From an uncultured Clostridia bacterium (GTDB taxonomy: Bacteria; Bacillota; Clostridia; Christensenellales; Borkfalkiaceae), in assembly GCA_947631905.1 (NCBI GenBank), contig CANRND010000001.1, forward strand, positions 81,434 to 145,433: a stretch of 64,000 bases of DNA, read 5' to 3'. The notes below the pieces were generated by a model. That model searched no databases. It was not told the origin of the DNA and was given only the letters and a program-made list of their open reading frames with translations. Position numbers and translations under genes: made by a program. The first letter of the stretch is position 1, and the number at the start of each line of letters is the position of its first letter. This document shows, in pieces, positions 43,946 to 52,276 of the stretch.

Positions 43946-46900
43946 TTACCCCTGAGCCGCCTTATATGCGTCGATACGCGCCCGCACGTTCTCTTCGAGA
44001 TTTTTATAGAAGAACTGGTAGTCATAGTAATGATATACCCCCACGCCGACAAAACCGCCCAACCTGTTGTTATAGACCGAGGGATCGATATCCTCGGACG
44101 GAACTTTCAGCGTGCCGCGCGCTTCATCGATATACGCCCCCGTGAGGTGTTCCTTTTCCTCCAACAAATTCCCGTTGGTGTCGAAGAAACACGCGCCCTT
44201 GTTCGCGTTCTTGTCCGCTTTCGCATTGTCCGTTTTCCAATTAAGCGGATTGATGCAGAGCGCTCTCATGCCGTTTGGAACGGTAAGAGAATCCGTTACG
44301 TTTACAGCTTCGGTGTTGAAAGAGACGATGACGCCCGTATCCTTTTCTCCCTCGGCAAATTTCAAGTTATATGCCGCAAGTTCTTCCTGCGTGACGCGCC
44401 AACCGATGGCATAGCACGCAACGAGGCGGCCGTTGCTTTTCAGCGGATCCGACCCGTTGAAAAATTCTTTCATGAGGCGGATGCAGTGGTCCGCACCCTG
44501 CGAAAATCCCGCGAGAATGACGGGACGTCCTCCGTTCCAGTGGTCCATATAGTAGAGAAACGCATTACGCACATCGGCATAAGCATAGGCGAGATATTCT
44601 TCGAGGTCCGCACTCTCCAAAGAATAATCATAGAGTACGGCCTGACGGTAATAGGGTGCGAAGAAACGGGCGTTGTCGTCGTAAATGCCCTTTTCCATAT
44701 CGATAGCGCCCTTGAAAGCCCGCCGCGCGCTCGTATAGGAGAAGTTCAAAATTTCCTGCCCCGCCTTGCCCATGACGGAAGAGGGTGCGACAAAGAACAC
44801 GTCCGCATCCGTTTTTGACGCGCCCGTCTCGGCATAGACCCAGTTGAAGCAGAGCGAATAATCGAGGGTCGTTGTAACTTCCGCGACATGGGGTACGGGT
44901 ACCTCCGCGCCGAGGTCGGTGAACGAGACCAGCCACTCGTTCAAGACCTGTTCGTCCGTGCCAAATTCTTTTACCGTGAACGTATTATCCTCGTTTTTTT
45001 CTATCTGCGCGTCCGGAGGATAGTAAAGCGTTCCGCCCTTTATATACCCGAACTCATAGATCATATTCGGCGTATAGATATCTTCGGCGTTCGACATGAG
45101 GAAAGCGCCGAAAGCGTATGGACGGTCAACGGAGAGATCGGGCTTAAATTCGAAGAAAAATCCGGCATAGGCTTCGTAGATCTTGGCGATTTTGCCGTTT
45201 TCCTTAAAATCGACGTAGAACAGAAGCCCGACCTCTTCATCCTTGAAGTACATCCGGTCGTGTTCGCCGTTCTCCCCTTTCCATATCGCGTATAAGTCTT
45301 GCCGCGCGATCATGTGCGTGGGGTCACTGTAATTATAAGGGGTATAAAACTCGGTACCTTTTTGCAAGCCGAAGAGTTTGGCTGAATAGAGAAGCGTCGA
45401 CTTCGTGATGGCATATGTTTCCCAGTGATCCTCATCGTATCCGTCATTTACAGGGATGGGATCGGTCGTCCAAACGAGGCTGTCGGGGATATATCTGACG
45501 CTTTTGACGAGCAGACAGCGCGTGCCGTTCTTTTCCGTAAGATACAGATCGACGATATAACCGCCGTCCCCGGGGATAAAGTTATACATGCAAAAGTATT
45601 CGCCGTATACGGGATCGACATAATAGGGTACATCGAGGATCGTAGCATTGTAGACATTGAGGCACTTCGTCTGCGTGCGCGGCACTTCCCCGAGGTGTAT
45701 CCACCACATATCGTAGCTGATTGGCGCCCCATCAAGCCCGAAATACCCGTAATAGACGGCGTTCATCGCGCCCTCGTAGTCTTTGATCTCCGCGTCGGCG
45801 ATAAATTCGCCGTGGATCGTCACCGAGTTCTCCTTGCCCTCGGGCGACCATTGAAGTTCGACGTCATACTCGTTCCCCGCTTCGTCACGGAGAACATATC
45901 CGTCTTCTTCGGCAGCGAGGGTAAATCCGCCCTTTGCCGACCGTTCATCCGCCCCGTCCGAATAGACGAGCGTTGCGGGCGCGCCGTCCGCGCTCCCGTT
46001 TACGGGCGTAAAGCGGAGAGTGATCTCTTCGCTGAAATCGTGATCGGCGCGCTCGGAGTCCTCGTCAAAGACGATCTGCCCCTCGACGGCGGTCTCTTTC
46101 GCCTCTTCGATGTTGCAGGCGATCCTCCACTCTTCCGGATCGAACCCGAGCGAAACGTTCCACGCCTCCCCTTCCGCATACACCGTAAATTCGCCGTCGG
46201 CATGCTTTACGATCAGGGGGTCCTCGAAGTATTCCGTCTCGCCGTCCGCGCCCACTCTGCCGAGTCCGAAGAGCATAAGAAACGCGATCTCCGTTTGGCT
46301 CGGGGCGATATAAAACGCGTCATAGCCCCACGTCTTTTCTCTGTTTTGATACCAGACGTGGCAACCCATCTCCGCCGTTTCGAGCAGGATGTTCCCCTCC
46401 CCGTCCAGTTCGAAGTAAAATTCTTCGGTCGCCGGATCCTCGCCGGGGAGCGAAAAGCAGTAGCGCATCCAATCGGTCTTGCCGTCGTTGCCGTAAGTGA
46501 TCCCGTACGAAGGATAGATCTTCGGATGGAGGGTCCCGTCCCCCCACTCAAAGGCGTCTTTCGCAAAGAGGGTCATCACTTCGTCCCCGACCTTTCCCCC
46601 CTCGATCAGGTCGGAAACGTAGAGACGTATACCGTTTTTGAAAAAGAAATCGCCGAAATAGTGATGGAAGTCCGCCGTTTCGGCATGCGCGGAAAAGAAC
46701 TGCACGTCGTAGACGAGCATCTTGCGGACGCCGTTCTCCGTTACGATAAAATAATAGACGAGATATTCGTTGCCGTCGTCCTCCGCGCGGTCGATCCAGG
46801 TGGTTCCCCGTGCCGACGTTCTGTCCCATTCGCGGTCGAGGTAATCTTTGGGCGTTGTATAAAAGCGAAGATAGGGACCTTGCATGCTCTGCATATCTTC

Positions 46901-47419
46901 CAAATTATAATACCAGATCTTGCCGCTGACGTCGAGCTTTCCCGCGCCGAAATAGCCCTCTTCGATATAGTGGCGGGAACCCTCTTCGTGCGCCTCGTAG
47001 TCCTCCAACGTGTCGGTCACGATAAATCCGCCGTGCAGAACGGCAAAGTCGTCCTCAGGGTTGGCGCACCCCCACGCAAGGTCGAGCGCATAGCGCGTGC
47101 CGCGATCGTCGGCAAGCGAATAGCCGCTTTCGTCCCGCGAAAGGGTAAAGTTTTCCGACACCGTATCGCCTTCTTCGTTCATAAAGGACAGCTCGGCAGT
47201 GACGCCCTGCACGTCCGCTCCGTTCGGCATGAAAGAGAGCGTGATTTCGCGGGAATACTCGTCGTACTCGTCCCCTTCAAACACGATCTGCCCCGGAACG
47301 GAAACTTCTCCGCCGGGAGGAGGCGTTTCCTCTTCTCCGCAGGCGGCGAGCAACGCGCCGCAGACAAGAAGCGCCGCCGAGCAACCTACAAGAAGTATAC
47401 GTTTGATCAATTTCGTCAT
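43946..47419 (-). CDS. large lipoprotein with C-terminal DUF3089 alpha/beta-hydrolase domain
   Basis: The 1157-residue protein starts with a lipoprotein signal (CGALLAAC lipobox). Two related beta-rich modules of ~90 residues follow (about 30-125 and 455-550; both contain an I-V-F-x-x-D-x-D-E-I-T-L-x-F pattern), each leading into long unrecognised beta-rich segments. The last ~300 residues match DUF3089: DVFFVAPSS, VILAGFSQGADH with the nucleophile Ser in a GxSxG elbow, and GVYHYYDYQFFYKNLEENV at the end. Likely an extracytoplasmic esterase or lipase-like enzyme. ATG at 47419 follows AGGAGGAA. It lies 49 bp after the NACHT gene on the same strand. Confidence 0.8.
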   Translation of the reverse strand: MTKLIKRILLVGCSAALLVCGALLAACGEEETPPPGGEVSVPGQIVFEGDEYDEYSREITLSFMPNGADVQGVTAELSFMNEEGDTVSENFTLSRDESGYSLADDRGTRYALDLAWGCANPEDDFAVLHGGFIVTDTLEDYEAHEEGSRHYIEEGYFGAGKLDVSGKIWYYNLEDMQSMQGPYLRFYTTPKDYLDREWDRTSARGTTWIDRAEDDGNEYLVYYFIVTENGVRKMLVYDVQFFSAHAETADFHHYFGDFFFKNGIRLYVSDLIEGGKVGDEVMTLFAKDAFEWGDGTLHPKIYPSYGITYGNDGKTDWMRYCFSLPGEDPATEEFYFELDGEGNILLETAEMGCHVWYQNREKTWGYDAFYIAPSQTEIAFLMLFGLGRVGADGETEYFEDPLIVKHADGEFTVYAEGEAWNVSLGFDPEEWRIACNIEEAKETAVEGQIVFDEDSERADHDFSEEITLRFTPVNGSADGAPATLVYSDGADERSAKGGFTLAAEEDGYVLRDEAGNEYDVELQWSPEGKENSVTIHGEFIADAEIKDYEGAMNAVYYGYFGLDGAPISYDMWWIHLGEVPRTQTKCLNVYNATILDVPYYVDPVYGEYFCMYNFIPGDGGYIVDLYLTEKNGTRCLLVKSVRYIPDSLVWTTDPIPVNDGYDEDHWETYAITKSTLLYSAKLFGLQKGTEFYTPYNYSDPTHMIARQDLYAIWKGENGEHDRMYFKDEEVGLLFYVDFKENGKIAKIYEAYAGFFFEFKPDLSVDRPYAFGAFLMSNAEDIYTPNMIYEFGYIKGGTLYYPPDAQIEKNEDNTFTVKEFGTDEQVLNEWLVSFTDLGAEVPVPHVAEVTTTLDYSLCFNWVYAETGASKTDADVFFVAPSSVMGKAGQEILNFSYTSARRAFKGAIDMEKGIYDDNARFFAPYYRQAVLYDYSLESADLEEYLAYAYADVRNAFLYYMDHWNGGRPVILAGFSQGADHCIRLMKEFFNGSDPLKSNGRLVACYAIGWRVTQEELAAYNLKFAEGEKDTGVIVSFNTEAVNVTDSLTVPNGMRALCINPLNWKTDNAKADKNANKGACFFDTNGNLLEEKEHLTGAYIDEARGTLKVPSEDIDPSVYNNRLGGFVGVGVYHYYDYQFFYKNLEENVRARIDAYKAAQG

Positions 47420-47468
47420 TTTTCCTCCTGCGCCGGGCAAATTCCTTTGCGCGGCAAACACAATTCTA

Positions 47469-50000
47469 TCATACATCAATTTTTACGGAGCCGTCCTTAC
47501 AGATCACCTCCGAGAGTTTGGTGCGAAAGAAATCCGCTCCCTTGAAGAATATCCTTTCCTTTTCGATTTTATCCCATTCTTCCATTGTTCCACTATACAC
47601 GACTCGTTCTAATGCAAAGCAGCTTGCAAGGTTTATTTCAATTCTTTTTATGCTATTTGGAATAACAATACTTGTTAGCGAAAAGCAAAGACCAAACGCG
47701 CCTTTCTCAATGCTTTTTACGCCCTGTGAAATGACAACATTTGTGAGTGAGGCGCAACCTTGAAACGCCGACTCACTGATGATTTCTACGCTACCTGGAA
47801 TTTCAATGCTTTTGAGCGAGGTACATTCCTGAAACGCCGACTCTCCAATGCTTTCTACGCCATCAGAGATTCCAACGCGTGTGAGCGAGGCGCAGAATGA
47901 AAACGCATACTTTCCTATGTTCTTGACGCTATTAGGAATGACAATGCTTGTGAGTGAGGTGCATTGAGCAAACGCAGCCCTCTCAATGCTTTTTACCCCA
48001 TTTGAAATTACAACGCTTGTAAGCGATGTGCAGATTGAAAACGCCAGCTCTCCGATGGTTTCTACACTATTTGGGATTTCAATACTTTTGAGCGAGGTGC
48101 ATTTCTGAAACGCACCCTTTCCGATGTTTTTTACGCTATTCGAAAGGACAACGCTTGTAAGCAAGGTACAGCTTATAAACGCCTGCTCCCCGATCTTTGA
48201 CAGGCGGCTGTCGTCGGGCAGGGTGACGCTTCTGAGCGAGGTGCATTGCCGGAAATTGATCTCTTTCACATAATTCGGAATAAGCGCGTTCACGATATGG
48301 GACAAAGAACAGTCGAGAACATCGAAGCTGTCATCCCCGAAGCATTTGAGAAGCCCTAAATCCGCTATGTTTGCATAGGATAAATTGAGTTTTCTTGTTT
48401 CGACAAATTCCCGTATTCCGGCAGAATCAAATTTTACCGAATAATCGAAGTTGACTTCATTGAACCCGTAACAGCAGGATAGTATCACTTCCAACGGAAG
48501 AGTATTTTCCGAAGTGTTATACATGATCGACTTTGCGGCGATCGCCCTCATATAGGCTAAATAATCCCTGTATGAGGAGAAGCATTCCTTGCCGCAAACG
48601 AGCCAAAGCCCCTGGTGGCAATATTGCAACAGCGGGGTTGAAAATTTATTTTTCGCTTCGTTTAAGATAATTTTAGCGCGCACATCTTGCGGCGTGTTCT
48701 TCGAGAGCAACGCCTCTGCCAATGCCCGCCAATAGATCGTGTTATGTAAAAACTCATAGCATATCAGTCCCTCTTTCTCCGACCAATCGATATAATGCAA
48801 CAGGTGGCGCGCAACAAGGGTGGTTTTGCCGTATTTTTCGCGCAGCTGTTTGGCAATATTTCCGCCCAGCGCCTCCGTTTCCGTCACCCGTTTCTCGTTG
48901 GCCAGTGCCATTGTCAGGGCGATCTCCATAAGAAACTCTTTCCCCTCTTTTATGAACCGGAGACACAAATCGTTATGATAATCCGAATTTGTAGTAATAC
49001 AATAGAGCCTGTACTCTCTTTCCAGCTCTCTGTCTATCACCTCGCCGAGAGCGTCGTACCAAGAAATATATTGCAATTCCTCGATGCTGCGTCCGGACAA
49101 AATCTCGTTCGCCCAGGTCAAGATCAACGGATAGCTGAAAACGCTTTCGGGATTGTTCTGAATGACAAATTTTAGTTTGCCGATATTTTCCCTGCGTTTT
49201 TTCGCAGTTATTTTGGCCCGTTTCTTTGACCGGTATTTGCGGTTTTCTTTGCGATACATCTCCAAGATCTGTCGTTTGTCAAAGTTGCGGAGCTTGAAGG
49301 TCGCTATTTCCACCTCGGGGATGATTTCGGAAAACGAATAGCCTTTCCCCAAAATCTCGGGTCTCAATGAGATGAAGATTTTGTTACAGCCCGCCGAGAC
49401 CTCCCTGTGAAGCGTCCGGATCAGGGTTTTCAGAATTTCATCCCCGCTGTTTTCGTGCAGGCCGGACATTTCGTCCAGTCCATCAAGGAACAGCGAATAG
49501 GAGACCTGCGAGTTGCCAATATCGGCCTTGATGCGGGAAACGACGGCTTCAACCGTTTCATCTCCCGCGAGCTTGTAGAATAAAATACCGTAATTTGCCA
49601 ATTTCTCCCAGCTCGTTCCTTTTTTAATCGGCGAGCGGAATTGCAATGCCAATCTTTGCATCAGTTTGGATTTGCCAATGCCCGCGCTCCCAGTCAGGAT
49701 GACAAATTTCGTAGTTTTAACCTTTTTGACCAGTTGCCTGTAAGAAAAAACTTCGTCGGGTTCGGCATCTTCATCCCGGGGATTTTCCAAAATAAAGGTA
49801 TGCTTTACATAGTTTTTAAGACGATAACGCTCCATGTCTTTCGGATCGTTCGTACCCAATGCGGAAAACAGCGCTTTATAAAATTTGTTTCTGAATATTT
49901 CACGAAAAACTCTGTAAATCAGAAACGAAAGGAATGCCATAATCGGAGCGGAAACTATACCGATGATAATACTTTGTGCAAGGCTATTTAAAAACCACAT
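47469..50000 (-). CDS. membrane-anchored NACHT NTPase with BspA-type LRR domain
   Basis: The 843-residue protein has one N-terminal membrane helix (residues ~9-30) and a NACHT-type STAND NTPase. Its Walker A is GSAGIGKS at 104-111, its Walker B LFLDGLDE near 170-177, and a sensor-like SLRPEI follows. Helical winged region ends in CYEFLHNTIYWRALAEAL, a typical end-of-NACHT motif. About nine 23-residue LRR_5 repeats form the C-terminal ~220 residues, with a capping YSGTMEEWDKI unit. This NLR-like layout fits bacterial NACHT antiphage proteins: LRR as sensor, membrane helix as anchor or effector. ATG at 50000; promoter at 50036-50064. Confidence 0.85.
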   Translation of the reverse strand: MWFLNSLAQSIIIGIVSAPIMAFLSFLIYRVFREIFRNKFYKALFSALGTNDPKDMERYRLKNYVKHTFILENPRDEDAEPDEVFSYRQLVKKVKTTKFVILTGSAGIGKSKLMQRLALQFRSPIKKGTSWEKLANYGILFYKLAGDETVEAVVSRIKADIGNSQVSYSLFLDGLDEMSGLHENSGDEILKTLIRTLHREVSAGCNKIFISLRPEILGKGYSFSEIIPEVEIATFKLRNFDKRQILEMYRKENRKYRSKKRAKITAKKRRENIGKLKFVIQNNPESVFSYPLILTWANEILSGRSIEELQYISWYDALGEVIDRELEREYRLYCITTNSDYHNDLCLRFIKEGKEFLMEIALTMALANEKRVTETEALGGNIAKQLREKYGKTTLVARHLLHYIDWSEKEGLICYEFLHNTIYWRALAEALLSKNTPQDVRAKIILNEAKNKFSTPLLQYCHQGLWLVCGKECFSSYRDYLAYMRAIAAKSIMYNTSENTLPLEVILSCCYGFNEVNFDYSVKFDSAGIREFVETRKLNLSYANIADLGLLKCFGDDSFDVLDCSLSHIVNALIPNYVKEINFRQCTSLRSVTLPDDSRLSKIGEQAFISCTLLTSVVLSNSVKNIGKGAFQKCTSLKSIEIPNSVETIGELAFSICTSLTSVVISNGVKSIERAAFAQCTSLTSIVIPNSVKNIGKYAFSFCASLTRVGISDGVESIGESAFQECTSLKSIEIPGSVEIISESAFQGCASLTNVVISQGVKSIEKGAFGLCFSLTSIVIPNSIKRIEINLASCFALERVVYSGTMEEWDKIEKERIFFKGADFFRTKLSEVICKDGSVKIDV

Positions 50001-50035
50001 AATTGCAAATTCCCCTCGTAGTGAGATCCTAATCA

Positions 50036-50064
50036 ATTTTAATATGAAAAAAGAAAAATGTCAA
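50036..50064 (-). promoter_or_regulatory. NACHT-LRR gene promoter
   Basis: Minus strand TTGACA, 17 bp, TAAAAT. Confidence 0.75.
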
Positions 50065-50114
50065 CCGCGTAGAGTGCATCCAAAAATTTCGCATTTATTT
50101 TTGCTTTCCACCGC

Positions 50115-50284
50115 TCAAAAATTAAAAAATTCATGCATCGTACACCCTAACTGCACGACGATTTTTTCAATGTCCCCATGGAGATGTTGCGGCGACCTTT
50201 TTCTACGCTTGTGATATATGTACGTTCTGAATTTGCGCGGCCGGCAAGCTCTTTTTGGCTATGGATGTAACACCACTCTTTATT
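50115..50284 (-). pseudogene. truncated XRE helix-turn-helix gene
   Basis: A minus-strand frame without a start codon encodes SQKELAGRANSERTYITSVEKGRRNISMGTLKKI and ends CTMHEFFNF-stop. This is the second half of a Cro/C1 helix-turn-helix domain, missing the first ~15 residues and any upstream start (a stop lies at 50285-50287). It is a remnant next to the NACHT promoter, perhaps of a former regulator of this island. Confidence 0.7.
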
Positions 50285-50505
50285 TCAGAAAGTTGGACAG
50301 TTTTAAGATTTTGGGATTTTGAAATCGAAAATGATTTGGCGGGATGCGCTAATAAAGTTGAAAGAGCCGTCCGTTCCAAAAAGAAATCCTTAAAATCGGC
50401 CCGTAATTTGTGATGGGCAGATAGAGGTAACTGTAAGCATCTGTTTAAGCCTGGCTCTATTGGGGTATATATATCTGTAAACGAAGTATACAAAAGAGGT
50501 GCGGT

Positions 50506-51363
50506 ATGGCAAGAAAGTTCCCAAATACAACAAAGCGAAAATTTTTTAGATATGAAATTTACTGCGACAAAAGAGGGGAAAAAGAGCAAATTTTATTCCC
50601 ATATATAGACGAGCTGATGGCAGAGTTGATCAAAAATTATAAGCAATATAATTTTGATAACATTATGGAGAGCCGTTGGTATGCCATTGAAGACGTCAGA
50701 CGTGATAATTCTTCATATGAAATTACCCTCATAAACTGCAAATATAACTATCGCCCCAACCTGATCAATGTGGAGGACAGGACTGAAAGGACTTCCCCCA
50801 AAACCGAAACGGAGGGAGATAAAGAGAAGACCCATGTTATGCTTCGCGGCAACACTTTCATATTTGAAAGCCGCAAAAGTGGCACAGGCGTTTCAACGTT
50901 TTCACAATTTTTAGACAGCGCTTGGTCAGAAATACGAAAAAGGGTTGATCCGCATGTCGGAGGGTTGGCAATCAAACAAGTTCTCGACACTAATTTTTTA
51001 GATATGATTAAAACCGCCAACCGCGTAAAAAATATCAAAATCGTGGCACATTCATCGTTAATCGGCAGTGAATATTTCAATTTCAGTAACGATTTTGGCG
51101 TGGACGATTGTTACACCTTGGAGATCAAAGCAAAAAGAAAGAAAAAGTTCGATAAGGAAAACTTGGTCAAGAGATTCGAAAGTCTGTTTGCGCAAGACGT
51201 TAAAGTGAAAAAAGTTGTGGTGGCGTTGGACGACGGAGAAGGAAATTCACGTGTGGTAAACACAGAAAAATTTGCCCAGCAATTTGTTGTTGACGCTGAA
51301 AAAGATACAAACGGCGTGATCGACTCGGAAAAATTATTTGCAAGCCTGAAAGAGATAATATGA
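50506..51363 (+). CDS. unknown soluble protein, first gene of a two-gene module
   Basis: The 285-residue protein has a beta-rich N-terminal half containing a TSPKTETEGDKEKTH motif, followed by an alpha/beta second half. The motif pattern (Thr/Ser, then EGDxEKTH leading into a strand) looks familiar from phage-exclusion-type proteins, but I cannot name the family. AGAGGTG precedes the ATG. It overlaps the next gene by four bases (ATGA), so the two products are made together. AT-rich compared with the chromosome. Confidence 0.65.
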   Translation: MARKFPNTTKRKFFRYEIYCDKRGEKEQILFPYIDELMAELIKNYKQYNFDNIMESRWYAIEDVRRDNSSYEITLINCKYNYRPNLINVEDRTERTSPKTETEGDKEKTHVMLRGNTFIFESRKSGTGVSTFSQFLDSAWSEIRKRVDPHVGGLAIKQVLDTNFLDMIKTANRVKNIKIVAHSSLIGSEYFNFSNDFGVDDCYTLEIKAKRKKKFDKENLVKRFESLFAQDVKVKKVVVALDDGEGNSRVVNTEKFAQQFVVDAEKDTNGVIDSEKLFASLKEII

Positions 51364-51854
51364 AAAAAATTTTGAGAACATTATTTTCATATGAGCCGTT
51401 GCTGGTCTACTTCCGCTACTTTTTTGTCACAAAAGTAAAATATAACGTAATTAACTTTTTGATCCCGCTTATCGCGTGCCTGCTCTTGGGATTTTTGGCT
51501 GAAGATAAGGTGATCGCATCGAATATCAATTATTTTACGATTTGCTCTATTCTTTTGGGCTTTGTTGCCACAATACTCGTCATGCTATTTACTCTGCCAA
51601 AAGAAATCAAAGAAAAATTAAATGATGTAAAAATTGGGAAGACAACATACGGCTTACATCAGGCGTTGATATATAAATTCAGCTTTATCGCATATAACAT
51701 GACGGCGATAATAATACTAAATTTGATAGCAAATTTACTTCAATTATCAAGTAATATATATGTTATTCTTTTCTCCATTGGGTTCATACTAAATTCGCTT
51801 TTGATTTTGATAGAGGCTTTGAGTAATACAATTTTTTGCTTGATGAATGGCTGA
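51360..51854 (+). CDS. four-helix membrane protein, second gene of the module
   Basis: The 164-residue protein has about four membrane helices (approx. residues 33-48, 54-78, 108-132 and 136-158) arranged as two hairpins around a short hydrophilic loop (KEIKEKLNDVKIGKTTYGLH). No recognised family. Paired with a soluble partner and located between NLR-like and ATPase systems, it could be a pore-forming effector; this is inference from context. Confidence 0.65.
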   Translation: MKKILRTLFSYEPLLVYFRYFFVTKVKYNVINFLIPLIACLLLGFLAEDKVIASNINYFTICSILLGFVATILVMLFTLPKEIKEKLNDVKIGKTTYGLHQALIYKFSFIAYNMTAIIILNLIANLLQLSSNIYVILFSIGFILNSLLILIEALSNTIFCLMNG

Positions 51855-51904
51855 ATGGCAGTATTTTACCATAATGCCGTAATCGGTGACGCGGAGAATA
51901 TATT

Positions 51905-52165
51905 TTAGCTCCGGACTTTCATCCATACTTGCCGCGCCTTTTTCTTCAAAATATGCGTCCTGGGCTTACGAATCTGCGTTTCCATAGGCAACTTTTCTTG
52001 TTGGCAGAGCAAGCACATTTCTTCGTTGTCGCTGATCCAATACAATCCGCATAGATGTCCTTTGACCTTATAATTACGCCGCCGCCCTTTGATATTATAA
52101 TTTTCAAAAACCTTAACTACTTTGCCTCTTTCGTCCTGTTGCTTTTCCGGATAGCACTCCCCCTT
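51905..52165 (-). pseudogene. start-less ORF remnant with a CxxC knuckle
   Basis: A minus-strand frame of 87 codons with no ATG/GTG start reads ECYPEKQQDERGKVVKVFENYN, then GLYWISDNEEMCLLCQQE and a basic tail ending QVWMKVRS-stop. Composition and a possible zinc site look protein-like rather than random, so it is probably a decayed gene. An upstream in-frame stop lies at 52166-52168. Family unknown. Confidence 0.4.
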
Positions 52166-52211
52166 TCATAGATCGCGTGCGGAGGAAGCATCTTCTCTTC
52201 TTTACAAAAAG

Positions 52212-52234
52212 AAAAGCGGGAACCCCCGCTTTTT
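52212..52234. terminator. bidirectional terminator at the end of the six-gene operon
   Basis: AAAAGCGGG/CCCGCTTTT stem with AACC loop; T runs on both strands. Confidence 0.8.
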
Positions 52235-52276
52235 ATTTCAATTATGAATATCTGTGGCATCCCATAAACATGAAGC

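Noticed and set aside
45425..47545. 706-codon plus-strand open frame
   Set aside because: Antisense to the DUF3089 lipoprotein gene, which has a lipobox, recognisable domain and ribosome site.
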